Origin: a bacterium
Lineage (GTDB): Bacteria; Chloroflexota; Dormibacteria; UBA8260; Bog-877
Assembly (NCBI GenBank): GCA_021791455.1
Contig: JAJYWM010000370.1
Coordinates: 1-34,656 of the forward strand
Reading direction: 5' to 3'
DNA: 34,656 nt
Shown: positions 19,551 through 26,634 of the stretch, one piece after another
Layout: each line of letters begins with the position of its first letter
How positions within the stretch are numbered: the stretch's first letter is position 1
Notes under the pieces: generated by a model
Told to the model about the DNA's origin: nothing
Databases searched by the model: none
The model's input: the letters and a program-made list of their open reading frames with translations, nothing else
Program-made: the position numbers and the translations under genes

Positions 19551-20336
19551 TCACACCTTGGAGAAACCGGGCACCCAGCAACCGTTGTTGTCGCGCTCGA
19601 AGTCCTGGAAGACTCCGGAGGCCTCCCCCTTCATGATCTCCCCCACCCGGCCAAAGATCAACCGCAGCTCCTCCTCGGCACCGGGCGCAGTCCTCATCTC
19701 GACCACATGACGCAGCGTGCGCAGGTTCATGGTCATGATGATGTCTGTGCTGAGCCCGATTGGGGCCAGCCGTCTCAGCGCCGAAGTCACCTCCTTCTTG
19801 ACATGGAAGGGAACCCCTTCGTCATCCAGATGGAGCGCCTCCGCAGCGGAGACCTGGAACTCCTCCAAGCGCTCGACCATCTCCAGGACCTGCTCGCGGA
19901 GTGGCTCCAGCGCGGGCGGCACCCGGAACCCGAGATCCACCAGCCGCACATACCGCAGGCTCTCCTGACTGTAGGCGGCACCCGCCCGATGGCGGACGAT
20001 CTCATGGGTTGCAACCCTGCTCACCTGGTGGAGTGCGAACGTGTAGTTGGCGTGCTCCAGGACGCTCCCGTGGGCACTCTTCAGGATGTTCCGCAGATAG
20101 GCCCTGGGGTCCTCGCGGACTCTGGTCACGTTGGGGTTGAGCCCAGGCTGCCAGCTCCTGTAGCAGGTGCGCCCTGCGAACTCGATCAGGAGCTCGCCAT
20201 CCGAGGACGGCTCTCCCCCGTCGCGGCCCTTCAGCCAGGCATCGCCCCCAACGGCTTGCAGGTAGGCTCGCATGGCGTCTCGGTCGACGGCTGGCCTGGA
20301 GATCAGATAGACCTCGGGCGAGGTCTCCTTCGCCAT
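19551..20336 (-). CDS. thyX: Flavin-dependent thymidylate synthase
   Basis: Makes dTMP from dUMP using FAD, NADPH and methylenetetrahydrofolate. The 261-residue protein has the ThyX signature RHRAGAAYSQESLRY, in which RHR and the S-x-R are separated by eight residues instead of the seven of the textbook motif, and H-x-x-x-H (H-G-S-V-L-E-H-A-N-Y-T-F) upstream. The ATG at 20336 is chosen because the family begins near there; an in-frame extension runs back over the end of hemQ. It lies 55 bases after hemQ on the same strand. No ThyA is in the window. Confidence 0.94.
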   Translation of the reverse strand: MAKETSPEVYLISRPAVDRDAMRAYLQAVGGDAWLKGRDGGEPSSDGELLIEFAGRTCYRSWQPGLNPNVTRVREDPRAYLRNILKSAHGSVLEHANYTFALHQVSRVATHEIVRHRAGAAYSQESLRYVRLVDLGFRVPPALEPLREQVLEMVERLEEFQVSAAEALHLDDEGVPFHVKKEVTSALRRLAPIGLSTDIIMTMNLRTLRHVVEMRTAPGAEEELRLIFGRVGEIMKGEASGVFQDFERDNNGCWVPGFSKV

Positions 20337-20391
20337 CAGGGATCGCTCGCCAAGGAGACGGCTGCCACGGGGGGAAGCCGCTTGGGAGCGC

Positions 20392-21147
20392 TCAGCCGAG
20401 CGCCTCCAGCATCTCCCTGATTCCCGCCCGAACACAGGTGAAGCTGGGCACGTCGCGCAGGGTGTAGGAGGACGCCTCGGTGTCCCTGAGAGCCTGCACG
20501 CAGTCCAGGAAATCGGCGGCGGAGTCGGTCTCGAAAGCGACGACGAACTCCTGGTCGTCCAGGCCGAATGAATAGGTGGTGTTGATCTTCACGCTGGGGT
20601 ACTCATGGCCGACCCGGATGTGCTCCTGCATCATGCGCTGCCGATCATCTGGACTCAGCGTCCACCAAGCCCTGGTCTTCACGAACGGATAAACGAACAG
20701 GTACCGGCTCTTGCCGGGGGCCAGGATCAGCCGATCGGTGGTGCCCCCCTGGTTCGGGTGCTCGGTATCGACATAGATCGAGCGCTTGGTCATGGCGGTG
20801 TAGCTGTGGGAACACGCCAGGTAACCTGCCAGGGAGGTGCGGTTGATGTCCACGAACAACTCCTGCAGCCGTTCGGACTCCTCGCTCACCGCCCAGATCA
20901 TCATGTCACTGTCACCTCTGGTTCCGACCAGGGTGTAGGTCCGCAGCAGAATGCGGCGGTTGTGCTCCTCCAGCACCTTGCTCAGTTCGTCCCGGTGCGC
21001 GCCGCGGACGTCCTGCGGCAGCCTGCGCCAGGCAGGATCCACTTTGTAAAAGGCGAACCGCACCAGCTGGCGCGGAGCCGGCTTGGTCGCGTCCCTCACT
21101 CGAACGGGACCGACCACCGTGCGGGGGGTAGTTGCCATCTGACTCAC
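20392..21147 (-). CDS. hemQ: Chlorite dismutase-family protein, probable coproheme decarboxylase (HemQ)
   Basis: A 251-residue member of the chlorite dismutase superfamily, most like HemQ, which converts coproheme to heme b in the coproporphyrin-dependent pathway. Characteristic segments are F-Y-K-V-D-P-A-W-R-R-L near the N-terminus, the S-Y-T-A-M-T-K-R-S-I-Y strand, the Y-P-F-V-K-T-R-A-W-W stretch and H-I-R-V-G-H, containing the likely proximal His. No signal peptide is present, as expected for HemQ and unlike periplasmic chlorite dismutases. The GTG start overlaps the stop of the small zinc-ribbon gene (GTGA), with GAGGTGG 7 bases upstream. Confidence 0.9.
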   Translation of the reverse strand: MSQMATTPRTVVGPVRVRDATKPAPRQLVRFAFYKVDPAWRRLPQDVRGAHRDELSKVLEEHNRRILLRTYTLVGTRGDSDMMIWAVSEESERLQELFVDINRTSLAGYLACSHSYTAMTKRSIYVDTEHPNQGGTTDRLILAPGKSRYLFVYPFVKTRAWWTLSPDDRQRMMQEHIRVGHEYPSVKINTTYSFGLDDQEFVVAFETDSAADFLDCVQALRDTEASSYTLRDVPSFTCVRAGIREMLEALG

Positions 21148-21359
21148 CTGTGCGCCACCTCGATCCAGGACATCCGCGGCCCCTCGATGGAGATCGGCAC
21201 CGTGTGGCCGCAGCTGCCGCAGACGTAGACCCGCCCCCCGCGGGTCACCTTCCTACCATCCGCCAGGACGAGCTCACGATCGGGGCCATCCACCCTTCTC
21301 CATTCTGGACCAGCTCTACGACAATGATCGCAGGTGTCGGGAGGTGGGTTATTCAGCAT
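21144..21359 (-). CDS. Small zinc-ribbon protein coupled to hemQ
   Basis: A 71-residue protein with two Cys pairs: C-D-H-C near residue 10 and C-G-S-C-G near 47, with an Arg-rich stretch between them, as in zinc-ribbon or rubredoxin-like knuckles. I do not recognise a named family. It overlaps the end of the M20 amidohydrolase gene by 11 bases and its stop overlaps the GTG of hemQ, so all three are translated together. A metal-binding or regulatory role near heme synthesis is inferred from position only. Confidence 0.65.
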   Translation of the reverse strand: MLNNPPPDTCDHCRRAGPEWRRVDGPDRELVLADGRKVTRGGRVYVCGSCGHTVPISIEGPRMSWIEVAHR

Positions 21360-22554
21360 GGACCCCTCCAGCCACCCCGTCGGAGCAGAAGGCCAGCGCG
21401 GCCCGCGTCATCACCTCCACCCCGACCGGAAGACAGGCCTCGTCGAGGTCGAATTCGGGGTGGTGGTGGGGAGCGGTTATCCCCGCCTGCTCATTGCCGC
21501 CGCCGAGCAGAAAGTAGCAGCCCGGCACCATCCGCAGGAACAGGGAAACGTCGTCTCCCACCGTGATCGGATCAGGCTCGACCAGCGTTACCCCTGGGCT
21601 CGCACTCACCGCTTTCCGCACCAGCTCCGCCATCCTGGGATCGCTGACCACGGGAGGGCAGCCTGGGCCGGGAGCCATCTCTGCGGAGGCCCCGAAGCTG
21701 GCCGCTATCCCCTGGGCCACCTCGGAGATGCGGCGCAGGAGCCGGTTGCGGTCCTGCTCGGTGAAGGCTCGCACCGTGCCGGTCAGTGTCACCGTCTCCG
21801 GGATGACGTTGAATGCCTGTCCTCCTTCGATCTTCCCCACGGTCACCACCGCAGACTGGAAGGGTGAGGTCTCCCGGGAGATCAAGGTCTGCAGGGCGAG
21901 CACGACCATGCTGGCGATCGGGACAGGGTCCAGAGCCTGATGGGGAAGCGCCCCGTGACCCCCGCGCCCGTAGATCACCACGGAGAACTCATCGGCTGAC
22001 GCGAAGATCGCCCCGTCCCTCACCCCGACAGTGCCTGCGGGCTGACCACTCCAGATGTGGAGGCCAAGGGCCCCCTCCACCGGGGGCCCGTCCATAACAC
22101 CCTGGTCGATCATGGGCTGAGCGCCACCCGCCGTCTCCTCGGCAGGCTGAAAAATCATCCGGACCTGGCCGGGGAGTTCCTGTCCAATCTCAGACAGCAC
22201 CCGGGCAACCCCGAGCGCCACGGCAACGTGGGCATCGTGGCCGCAGGCATGCATCACCCCATCGACCTGCGAACGGTAGGGGCGGTCGGGACCGCGCTCC
22301 AAGAGCGGCAGGGCGTCGATGTCGGCCCGGATCAGAAGGGCGTGCCCCCCGGGCCTGCCTCCCATAAGGTCCACGGCGACCGCGGTGCCCCCCAGCATCA
22401 GCCGCGGTTGCAAACCCATCTCGGATAGGCGCTCGGAGATGAACTCAGCGGTCTTGTTCTCCTGACCCGACAGGTCCGGATGCTGGTGCAGATGCCTCCT
22501 GTCTGCGACCAGGCTCGCAGCCAGCTCCTGGGCCCGGGCGTGAATGTCGATCAT
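21349..22554 (-). CDS. M20D-family amidohydrolase
   Basis: A 401-residue metal-dependent amidohydrolase of the M20D group (N-acyl-amino acid or auxin-conjugate hydrolase type). Motifs: R-R-H-L-H-Q-H-P near the N-terminus, I-R-A-D-I-D-A-L-P, M-H-A-C-G-H-D-A-H with the bridging Cys and His ligands, Q-P-A-E-E-T with the catalytic Glu, and H-H-H-P-E-F-D near the C-terminus. A dimerisation domain lies between about residues 185 and 300. It likely cleaves an N-acyl amino acid or peptide-like amide in the cytoplasm. The ATG overlaps the stop of the receiver-like gene (ATGA). Confidence 0.92.
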   Translation of the reverse strand: MIDIHARAQELAASLVADRRHLHQHPDLSGQENKTAEFISERLSEMGLQPRLMLGGTAVAVDLMGGRPGGHALLIRADIDALPLLERGPDRPYRSQVDGVMHACGHDAHVAVALGVARVLSEIGQELPGQVRMIFQPAEETAGGAQPMIDQGVMDGPPVEGALGLHIWSGQPAGTVGVRDGAIFASADEFSVVIYGRGGHGALPHQALDPVPIASMVVLALQTLISRETSPFQSAVVTVGKIEGGQAFNVIPETVTLTGTVRAFTEQDRNRLLRRISEVAQGIAASFGASAEMAPGPGCPPVVSDPRMAELVRKAVSASPGVTLVEPDPITVGDDVSLFLRMVPGCYFLLGGGNEQAGITAPHHHPEFDLDEACLPVGVEVMTRAALAFCSDGVAGGVHAE

Positions 22555-22976
22555 GCCTTCGTGACCTTCGCGACCACTGCTTCTGCCTCCCTTCTCCTGA
22601 CCAACAACTTGAGCACCCGGGGTAGCGCGCTGTTGGCGACCACCCGCCTCACGCCGGCCGCCCTGGCCAGCGGGCGCAATTCTAGAACCGCCATGTGAGG
22701 GCCAAAGGCAACTATCTCAGGCGCCGGGCCATCTCCCGTCAGACGCCGCAGGCGCGCCAGCTGCCCGGAGCCGTCACGATTGAGGTCCACAAGGAGAAGG
22801 TCGATCCCTGAGATCCCCTCCTCTCGCCCTATCTGCCGCACCGCCCAGCCCAGCTGGGCGGCCGCGGCGCGGACCCTGGAGACGACCATCAGGTCCGAGG
22901 TGAGCAACCCGAGCTCTCCCAGGCGGGCGCCGTCCGCCGAGGTGCTGGACGGTTTGTGGGGGACGGCATTGCTCAT
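22551..22976 (-). CDS. Response-regulator receiver-like protein, degenerate
   Basis: A 141-residue protein with the alpha/beta pattern of a CheY-like receiver (about 20-135). The strand before the phospho-acceptor reads I-D-L-L-L-V-D-L, so the acceptor Asp may be kept. The paired acidic residues of the first loop are absent (L-L-T-S-D-L), and the conserved Lys near the end is missing (V-V-A-N-S). It may be a pseudo-receiver. No output domain. A TAGGCT hexamer ends 6 bases before the ATG with no ribosome site, suggesting a leaderless transcript. Overlaps the M20 gene downstream (ATGA). Confidence 0.55.
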   Translation of the reverse strand: MSNAVPHKPSSTSADGARLGELGLLTSDLMVVSRVRAAAAQLGWAVRQIGREEGISGIDLLLVDLNRDGSGQLARLRRLTGDGPAPEIVAFGPHMAVLELRPLARAAGVRRVVANSALPRVLKLLVRRREAEAVVAKVTKA

Positions 22977-23022
22977 GACAGCAGCCTACCGAATCAGCGT
23001 GCAGGGGTACCGGAACGTCCGA

Positions 23023-23703
23023 TCAGAGAAGGCGGAGTCGGGCTCCCTCCTCCAGTCGCCCCGGGGCCAGGACCTGACAGTAGAGGCCCATCATGGCGTC
23101 TTTGGTGGAAGCCAAATGCCGGAGGAGCGCCGGCCAGACCTCCAGGGAGTCCGGGTCCACCGTGGTCATCGCGCACCGCGGGCACTCAGCCGTGGCCAGC
23201 AGACGCGCCCCGCCAACCGCGAACTGGCGGCCGACCCAGCTGCGCTCTGTTCCCGGCACAAACTCAGGTCCCGCGATGTAGACGTTGGCTCTGAAGCGGC
23301 GGTGATCCACCCGCCTCAAGAGTTCCTGGCCCACTGCCGCCACCGTAGGCAGGAAAACCAGATGAACGGGAGAGTCGTCGAATGCACCGCCCTCGACGCA
23401 TGCGATCTCGATTTCGCGGCGACACGCCTCAGACACCCGCTCTCGTACGGCAGGCTCCCCCCACCGGGCACCTATCAGGTCCGGGCCGGAAATCGCTACC
23501 TCGCCGCCCTCAAAGCTGGCGCGGAACCCCAGCAGGCCGGGGTGGTGCCGACTGCTCAGCGGGTGCTCCGGGCGTCGGCTGTGGCGGTCGAAAACCGCCA
23601 CCCCGCGATCGTGAGCGAGCCCCCCGAGCCCTACGTCCGCCGCCCCCATCCGCTCGCCCGCCATCGACTTGACAGGGTAACGCCACACCTCGGCAATCTC
23701 CAT
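23023..23703 (-). CDS. MOSC domain protein
   Basis: A 226-residue protein with an N-terminal MOSC_N beta-barrel (M-E-I-A-E-V-W-R-Y-P-V-K-S-M start, D-R-G near 33) and a C-terminal MOSC domain, with R-R-F-R-A-N-V-Y-I and the conserved Cys in T-A-E-C-P-R-C-A-M. Such proteins bind molybdenum cofactor and may act as sulfur carriers or N-hydroxylated-compound reductases, as in the mARC/YcbX group. It is a short member without an added ferredoxin domain. The ATG at 23703 is divergent from the second A-type carrier gene, 55 bases away. Confidence 0.9.
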   Translation of the reverse strand: MEIAEVWRYPVKSMAGERMGAADVGLGGLAHDRGVAVFDRHSRRPEHPLSSRHHPGLLGFRASFEGGEVAISGPDLIGARWGEPAVRERVSEACRREIEIACVEGGAFDDSPVHLVFLPTVAAVGQELLRRVDHRRFRANVYIAGPEFVPGTERSWVGRQFAVGGARLLATAECPRCAMTTVDPDSLEVWPALLRHLASTKDAMMGLYCQVLAPGRLEEGARLRLL

Positions 23704-23746
23704 TCGACATCCAGAGTACCGAAGGGGCCGCGCCGTCGGCTGCGGC

Positions 23747-23758
23747 TACAATCAGGCG
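23747..23758 (+). promoter_or_regulatory. Probable -10 element of a leaderless transcript
   Basis: TACAAT (23747-23752) ends exactly 6 bases before the ATG at 23759. Transcription starting 7 bases after the hexamer would begin on the A of the ATG. No Shine-Dalgarno is present. No good -35 match is visible 17 bases upstream, so the promoter may be extended or activator dependent. Confidence 0.5.
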
Positions 23759-24172
23759 ATGGCAACCGCTCTGCTCGTGACCCGCGACGCGGTGGAGGAG
23801 ATCCGCAGCTGGCAGGAGCGCGACCAACGCCCTGACTCCGTGTTCCGAGTAGACGTCCGGCTCGGCGGCTGCCGCGGCTTCAAGCTCTTCTTCGACCTGG
23901 AGGATGAGGTTGCGGCTGACGATGTGGTGACCGATATCGAGGGGATCAAAGTGGTGGTCCAGGAGGACGGCCTACCGATCGTGGCAGGTTCTGTGCTCGA
24001 CTTCGAGGACAGCTACCGGGGCCGTGGGTTTCGGCTGGCCAACCCGAAGGCCAGGAACGCGTGCGGGTGCGGAACCTCGTTCATGGCCGACTACCCAGGA
24101 CAGGCCGATGCGGGGGACATCGGCGGCGGTTCGATCGTCGCAGGAGCGGGCCCAGAACAAGACGAGTCCTGA
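23759..24172 (+). CDS. A-type Fe-S carrier-like protein (HesB family)
   Basis: A 137-residue HesB/IscA-like protein. The three cysteines of A-type carriers are kept: Cys38 (GGCRG), Cys102 and Cys104 (CGCGTSF). It has an acidic middle and a C-terminal tail of about 25 residues rich in Gly, Ala and Glu that is not part of the domain. Its C-x-G-F stretch is less typical than the ErpA-like protein at 18282-18644. It is divergent from the MOSC gene and possibly leaderless. A role in delivering clusters to particular targets is inferred only from family. Confidence 0.85.
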   Translation: MATALLVTRDAVEEIRSWQERDQRPDSVFRVDVRLGGCRGFKLFFDLEDEVAADDVVTDIEGIKVVVQEDGLPIVAGSVLDFEDSYRGRGFRLANPKARNACGCGTSFMADYPGQADAGDIGGGSIVAGAGPEQDES

Positions 24173-24178
24173 GCGGCC

Positions 24179-24406
24179 TCAGCCGCCGAGGCGGCGACGT
24201 CGCCCACAGAGGCCAAGCGGTCCCCGCCTCAGCCTCGCCCGAAGCTCAGCTCCTGCCAGCGGTGTGAAGAGAATCCCGATTGCCACCCCCAGCAGGAGCC
24301 CTCTGCGAAAGCCGCGCACGTAGCGTCTCATCGGCCGGATAAGTTCCTCGTCGACCGCCACCAGGAAGGCCCCTATTCGTTCTTGCGGAGAAGGCGAGCG
24401 GGTCAC
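24179..24406 (-). CDS. Small YtxH-like single-helix protein
   Basis: A 75-residue protein starting at a GTG that overlaps the stop of the upstream YtxH gene (GTGA) with GGGGAGG just before it. One hydrophobic segment, G-L-L-L-G-V-A-I-G-I-L-F, is followed by T-P-L-A-G-A-E-L-R-A-R-L-R-R, the YtxH-type glycine helix plus 'aP.sG.E.R' pattern. The tail is very basic. It converges with the HesB-like gene, 6 bases away. Real but function unknown; probably a membrane-associated stress protein like its neighbour. Confidence 0.55.
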   Translation of the reverse strand: MTRSPSPQERIGAFLVAVDEELIRPMRRYVRGFRRGLLLGVAIGILFTPLAGAELRARLRRGPLGLCGRRRRLGG

Positions 24407-24747
24407 CCCACCTCCCCACCGGCAGCGACGTCTTTGAAGTAAGCAGACGAGCCATGGTTGCGATCCAGCCGGGTATTCCGCTGCGCCAATCTCGCGCCGG
24501 CCGTGTGCACCACGGGCTGCACCATCCTGCCGGCCACCTCGGCCGCGCGCCCAGCGACCGCGATAGCTGGCTGTGCGGTCTGCCACGCTGCTTGCGTGCC
24601 CGCAACCGCACGCTCGGCTGTCCTTCTGGTTCGGCGATAGCTGAGCTCAATAGCAGCTCTGGTTTCACTCCCGCGGCGCGGGGCAACCATGACGCCAAGC
24701 ACCACCCCCACCATCAATCCATGGGATAAGCCCTTGAAGTAAGCCAT
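24403..24747 (-). CDS. YtxH-family general stress protein
   Basis: A 114-residue protein with an N-terminal glycine-rich membrane helix (G-L-M-V-G-V-V-L-G-V-M-V) followed by A-P-R-R-G-S-E-T-R, the YtxH signature, then an Ala-rich helical region (about 30-80). YtxH proteins are general-stress proteins of unclear function in many Terrabacteria. The ATG at 24747 has GGAGG 5 bases upstream; a GTG at 24750 is too close to that site. It is coupled to the smaller YtxH-like gene downstream and lies below the CnoX-like gene on the same strand. Confidence 0.75.
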   Translation of the reverse strand: MAYFKGLSHGLMVGVVLGVMVAPRRGSETRAAIELSYRRTRRTAERAVAGTQAAWQTAQPAIAVAGRAAEVAGRMVQPVVHTAGARLAQRNTRLDRNHGSSAYFKDVAAGGEVG

Positions 24748-24839
24748 CACAACCTCCGAGATGAACTGGTGCTGATGTCAATGAAACCACGGCGCTCCGG
24801 AAGACGGCGCATCCTCGTTGCCCGCAGAGTCCCGGTCGG

Positions 24840-25610
24840 TCAGTAGAGCAGGGTGGCCATCCGGGATCGGGCCGCGATGGTGGAGGGGTGATCCGCGCCG
24901 AGTCGCTCGAACGCAAGTAGCGCCACCCGACGCAATTGGTCCCGCTCCGAGACGGGGCGGCCCGCCATCAGCACGAGGGCAGAATCGGCAACGGCTTCCC
25001 AGGCGGAATCCCGAAGAGCCGACCACAGAGGGTGGTAGGCGGGATCATCCAGGTGTTGCGAGGCCAGCTGGGCCCAGGCGGCCAGGCCATCGCACTCCCG
25101 GTCCTGGGGAGCTTGGAGTGCCAAGTCTTCCGCCGCCTGGTACTCTCCGGCATCCAAAAGTAGACGGGTCAGGAGGCGGCGGGCGGGCAGGTGAGAGGGA
25201 TCTGACGCCAGGGCCTCCCGGAGGGAGATTTCATCGCCAGCCTCCACGAGCAGGTCCGCGCGAGAGGGCAGCAGCCCCTTGAGAAACGAGCGCACTGCCG
25301 AAGCTGGCTGAGCGCCAACGAACTCGGCCGCGACGTCGCCATCCTTGAATGCCTTGACTGCGGGGATGCCCCTGACGGAGTAGCGCTGCGCCAGTTCCGG
25401 ATTCCCATCCACGTCCAGCGTGCGCAGCAGCACAGTACCGCCCATCTCGTCCACGGCGGCCTCCAGGATCGGCCCCAGCTGGCGGCAGGGACCGCACCAG
25501 CTGGCCCAGAAGTCAACCACAACCGGCCGGTCCTGGGATCGCTCCAGAACCTCCAGCGCGAAGCTCGAAGTGTCGACCGCCATCCGTACCGCAGGCGCCG
25601 AGGTGCTCAT
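24840..25610 (-). CDS. cnoX: Thioredoxin/TPR protein, CnoX (YbbN)-like
   Basis: A 256-residue protein with an N-terminal thioredoxin domain (about 10-115) carrying W-C-G-P-C (Cys39, Cys42), then an alpha-helical repeat region (about 120-256) like the TPR part of CnoX/YbbN. CnoX-type proteins are holdases that protect clients such as GroEL substrates from over-oxidation. Unlike the E. coli protein, the redox-active CxxC is intact, so a thioredoxin activity is possible. The ATG at 25610 lies 4 bases after the stop of the preceding unknown gene. An earlier in-frame start overlaps that gene and is less likely. Confidence 0.85.
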   Translation of the reverse strand: MSTSAPAVRMAVDTSSFALEVLERSQDRPVVVDFWASWCGPCRQLGPILEAAVDEMGGTVLLRTLDVDGNPELAQRYSVRGIPAVKAFKDGDVAAEFVGAQPASAVRSFLKGLLPSRADLLVEAGDEISLREALASDPSHLPARRLLTRLLLDAGEYQAAEDLALQAPQDRECDGLAAWAQLASQHLDDPAYHPLWSALRDSAWEAVADSALVLMAGRPVSERDQLRRVALLAFERLGADHPSTIAARSRMATLLY

Positions 25611-25614
25611 GAGC

Positions 25615-26040
25615 TCAGGGAATGGGACGCCTGCGGTCGTCGGTCTCCACCACGCCGGTCCCATGGGTGCAGACCCGGTCAGCCCACCCGAGATAGTTCT
25701 GGACTATCCGGACCGCAGAAGGGACCATCGACCGGCGCCGCGCCTCCGCTGTGTCGGCGTGAATCGAGAGCGCATCGTGGACCGCCGCGACATGGCGCCG
25801 GAACTCGTCGTGGGTGATCCGAGCCTCAGCCAACGGAGTCCAGAGTTCGGGTGGGAAGCCCAGCGCGCGCATAGCGCGCTGGGCGTCTCTCACATCAAAC
25901 AGACAGGTCTTCCTCCTTCCGTCATGCAGGAACCCGCACTGCCAGGGGTCGTACAGCGAATTGCGAGCTGGCGGAAGGTCCGGGTGGAGACGGCGGAAGG
26001 GACGCTGGACCGGCGGCTTACCGACGGCCTGCGCCACCAT
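25615..26040 (-). CDS. Unknown protein coupled to the cold-shock gene
   Basis: A 141-residue basic protein I do not recognise. It has three Cys and several His spread over about residues 34-125 (W-Q-C-G-F-L-H, T-C-L-F-D, V-C-T-H-G) and Arg-rich segments, so a zinc or nucleic-acid-binding role is possible but not shown. No membrane segment or signal. The ATG overlaps the stop of the cold-shock protein (TGATG), and its own stop is 4 bases before the CnoX-like ATG, so the three genes form one coupled unit. Coding is supported by this tight organisation rather than by homology. Confidence 0.6.
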   Translation of the reverse strand: MVAQAVGKPPVQRPFRRLHPDLPPARNSLYDPWQCGFLHDGRRKTCLFDVRDAQRAMRALGFPPELWTPLAEARITHDEFRRHVAAVHDALSIHADTAEARRRSMVPSAVRIVQNYLGWADRVCTHGTGVVETDDRRRPIP

Positions 26041-26237
26041 CAGGCTGCGCGAACGCGCCCCGCCCGCGGGCCCCTGGTGCTGGGCTCAATCTCGAACTCG
26101 ACCTGAGCCCCGCGAGTCAACTGCTCGAAGGCTCCGCCCTCGACGCTGGAACGATGGAAGAAGTACTCCACACCATCCTCGGCGGCTAGGAAGCCGAACC
26201 CACGCTCGTTGACTGACTTGATTGTTCCGATCGGCAT
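26040..26237 (-). CDS. Cold-shock domain protein
   Basis: A 65-residue CspA-like RNA-binding protein, single OB-fold domain. RNP1-like G-F-G-F-L-A (around residues 15-20) and RNP2-like Y-F-F-H-R-S are present; the start reads MPIGTIKSV. It is slightly degenerate compared with CspA (L for I in the first motif) but complete. The ATG at 26237 is chosen because GGGAGA lies 6 bases upstream; a TTG two codons earlier is less well placed. First gene of a coupled set with the unknown protein and the CnoX-like gene. About 120 bases upstream could form a long leader, a common feature of csp genes. Confidence 0.9.
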   Translation of the reverse strand: MPIGTIKSVNERGFGFLAAEDGVEYFFHRSSVEGGAFEQLTRGAQVEFEIEPSTRGPRAGRVRAA

Positions 26238-26454
26238 CTGCAATCTCCCGTGCCGCTATGCGGCCATCCTCGCAAGCCAAAGTCGATCGACCGGCTCGCG
26301 AGGGAAGCGGCGGCGAACGACCCCGCAACCACCGCGCGGGGCACTTTGAACTCTACCACAACCGCAGTTGAGACCCCGAACGCGGGCCCTAGGGCGGGCC
26401 AGGTCCGGCCGGAAGGCTGCACAGATCAACTGGAGCGGCCGGGGCCGAGCTGGC

Positions 26455-26634
26455 CTAGCTCCGGGCCGCCGCCAAGGCAGCGACCCCGAAGGCCCCCAAT
26501 GCCAGGATCATGGCCACCCCCTGGATCCAGAGATGGTCGGCCCCCAGGGTCCACGACAGGGCGAGGGCCAGGAGAAACAACGCCCCAGCCAGCACGGCCA
26601 AGTACAGTCGTGATAGATGCAGCAGTCTGCCCAC
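26455..26634 (-). CDS. Small two-helix membrane protein
   Basis: A 59-residue open frame from a GTG, too short to appear among ordinary ORFs. It reads V-G-R-L-L-H-L-S-R-L, then hydrophobic helix Y-L-A-V-L-A-G-A-L-F-L-L-A-L-A-L (about 11-28), a short loop with D-H-L-W, a second helix V-A-M-I-L-A-L-G-A-F-G-V-A-A-L (about 40-54) and A-R-S at the end. A TAACCT hexamer ends 6 bases before the GTG, so the transcript may be leaderless. Its first 18 bases overlap, on the other strand, the start of the glycosyltransferase gene. The two helices and good hydrophobic symmetry support it, but homology is unknown. Confidence 0.45.
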   Translation of the reverse strand: MGRLLHLSRLYLAVLAGALFLLALALSWTLGADHLWIQGVAMILALGAFGVAALAAARS

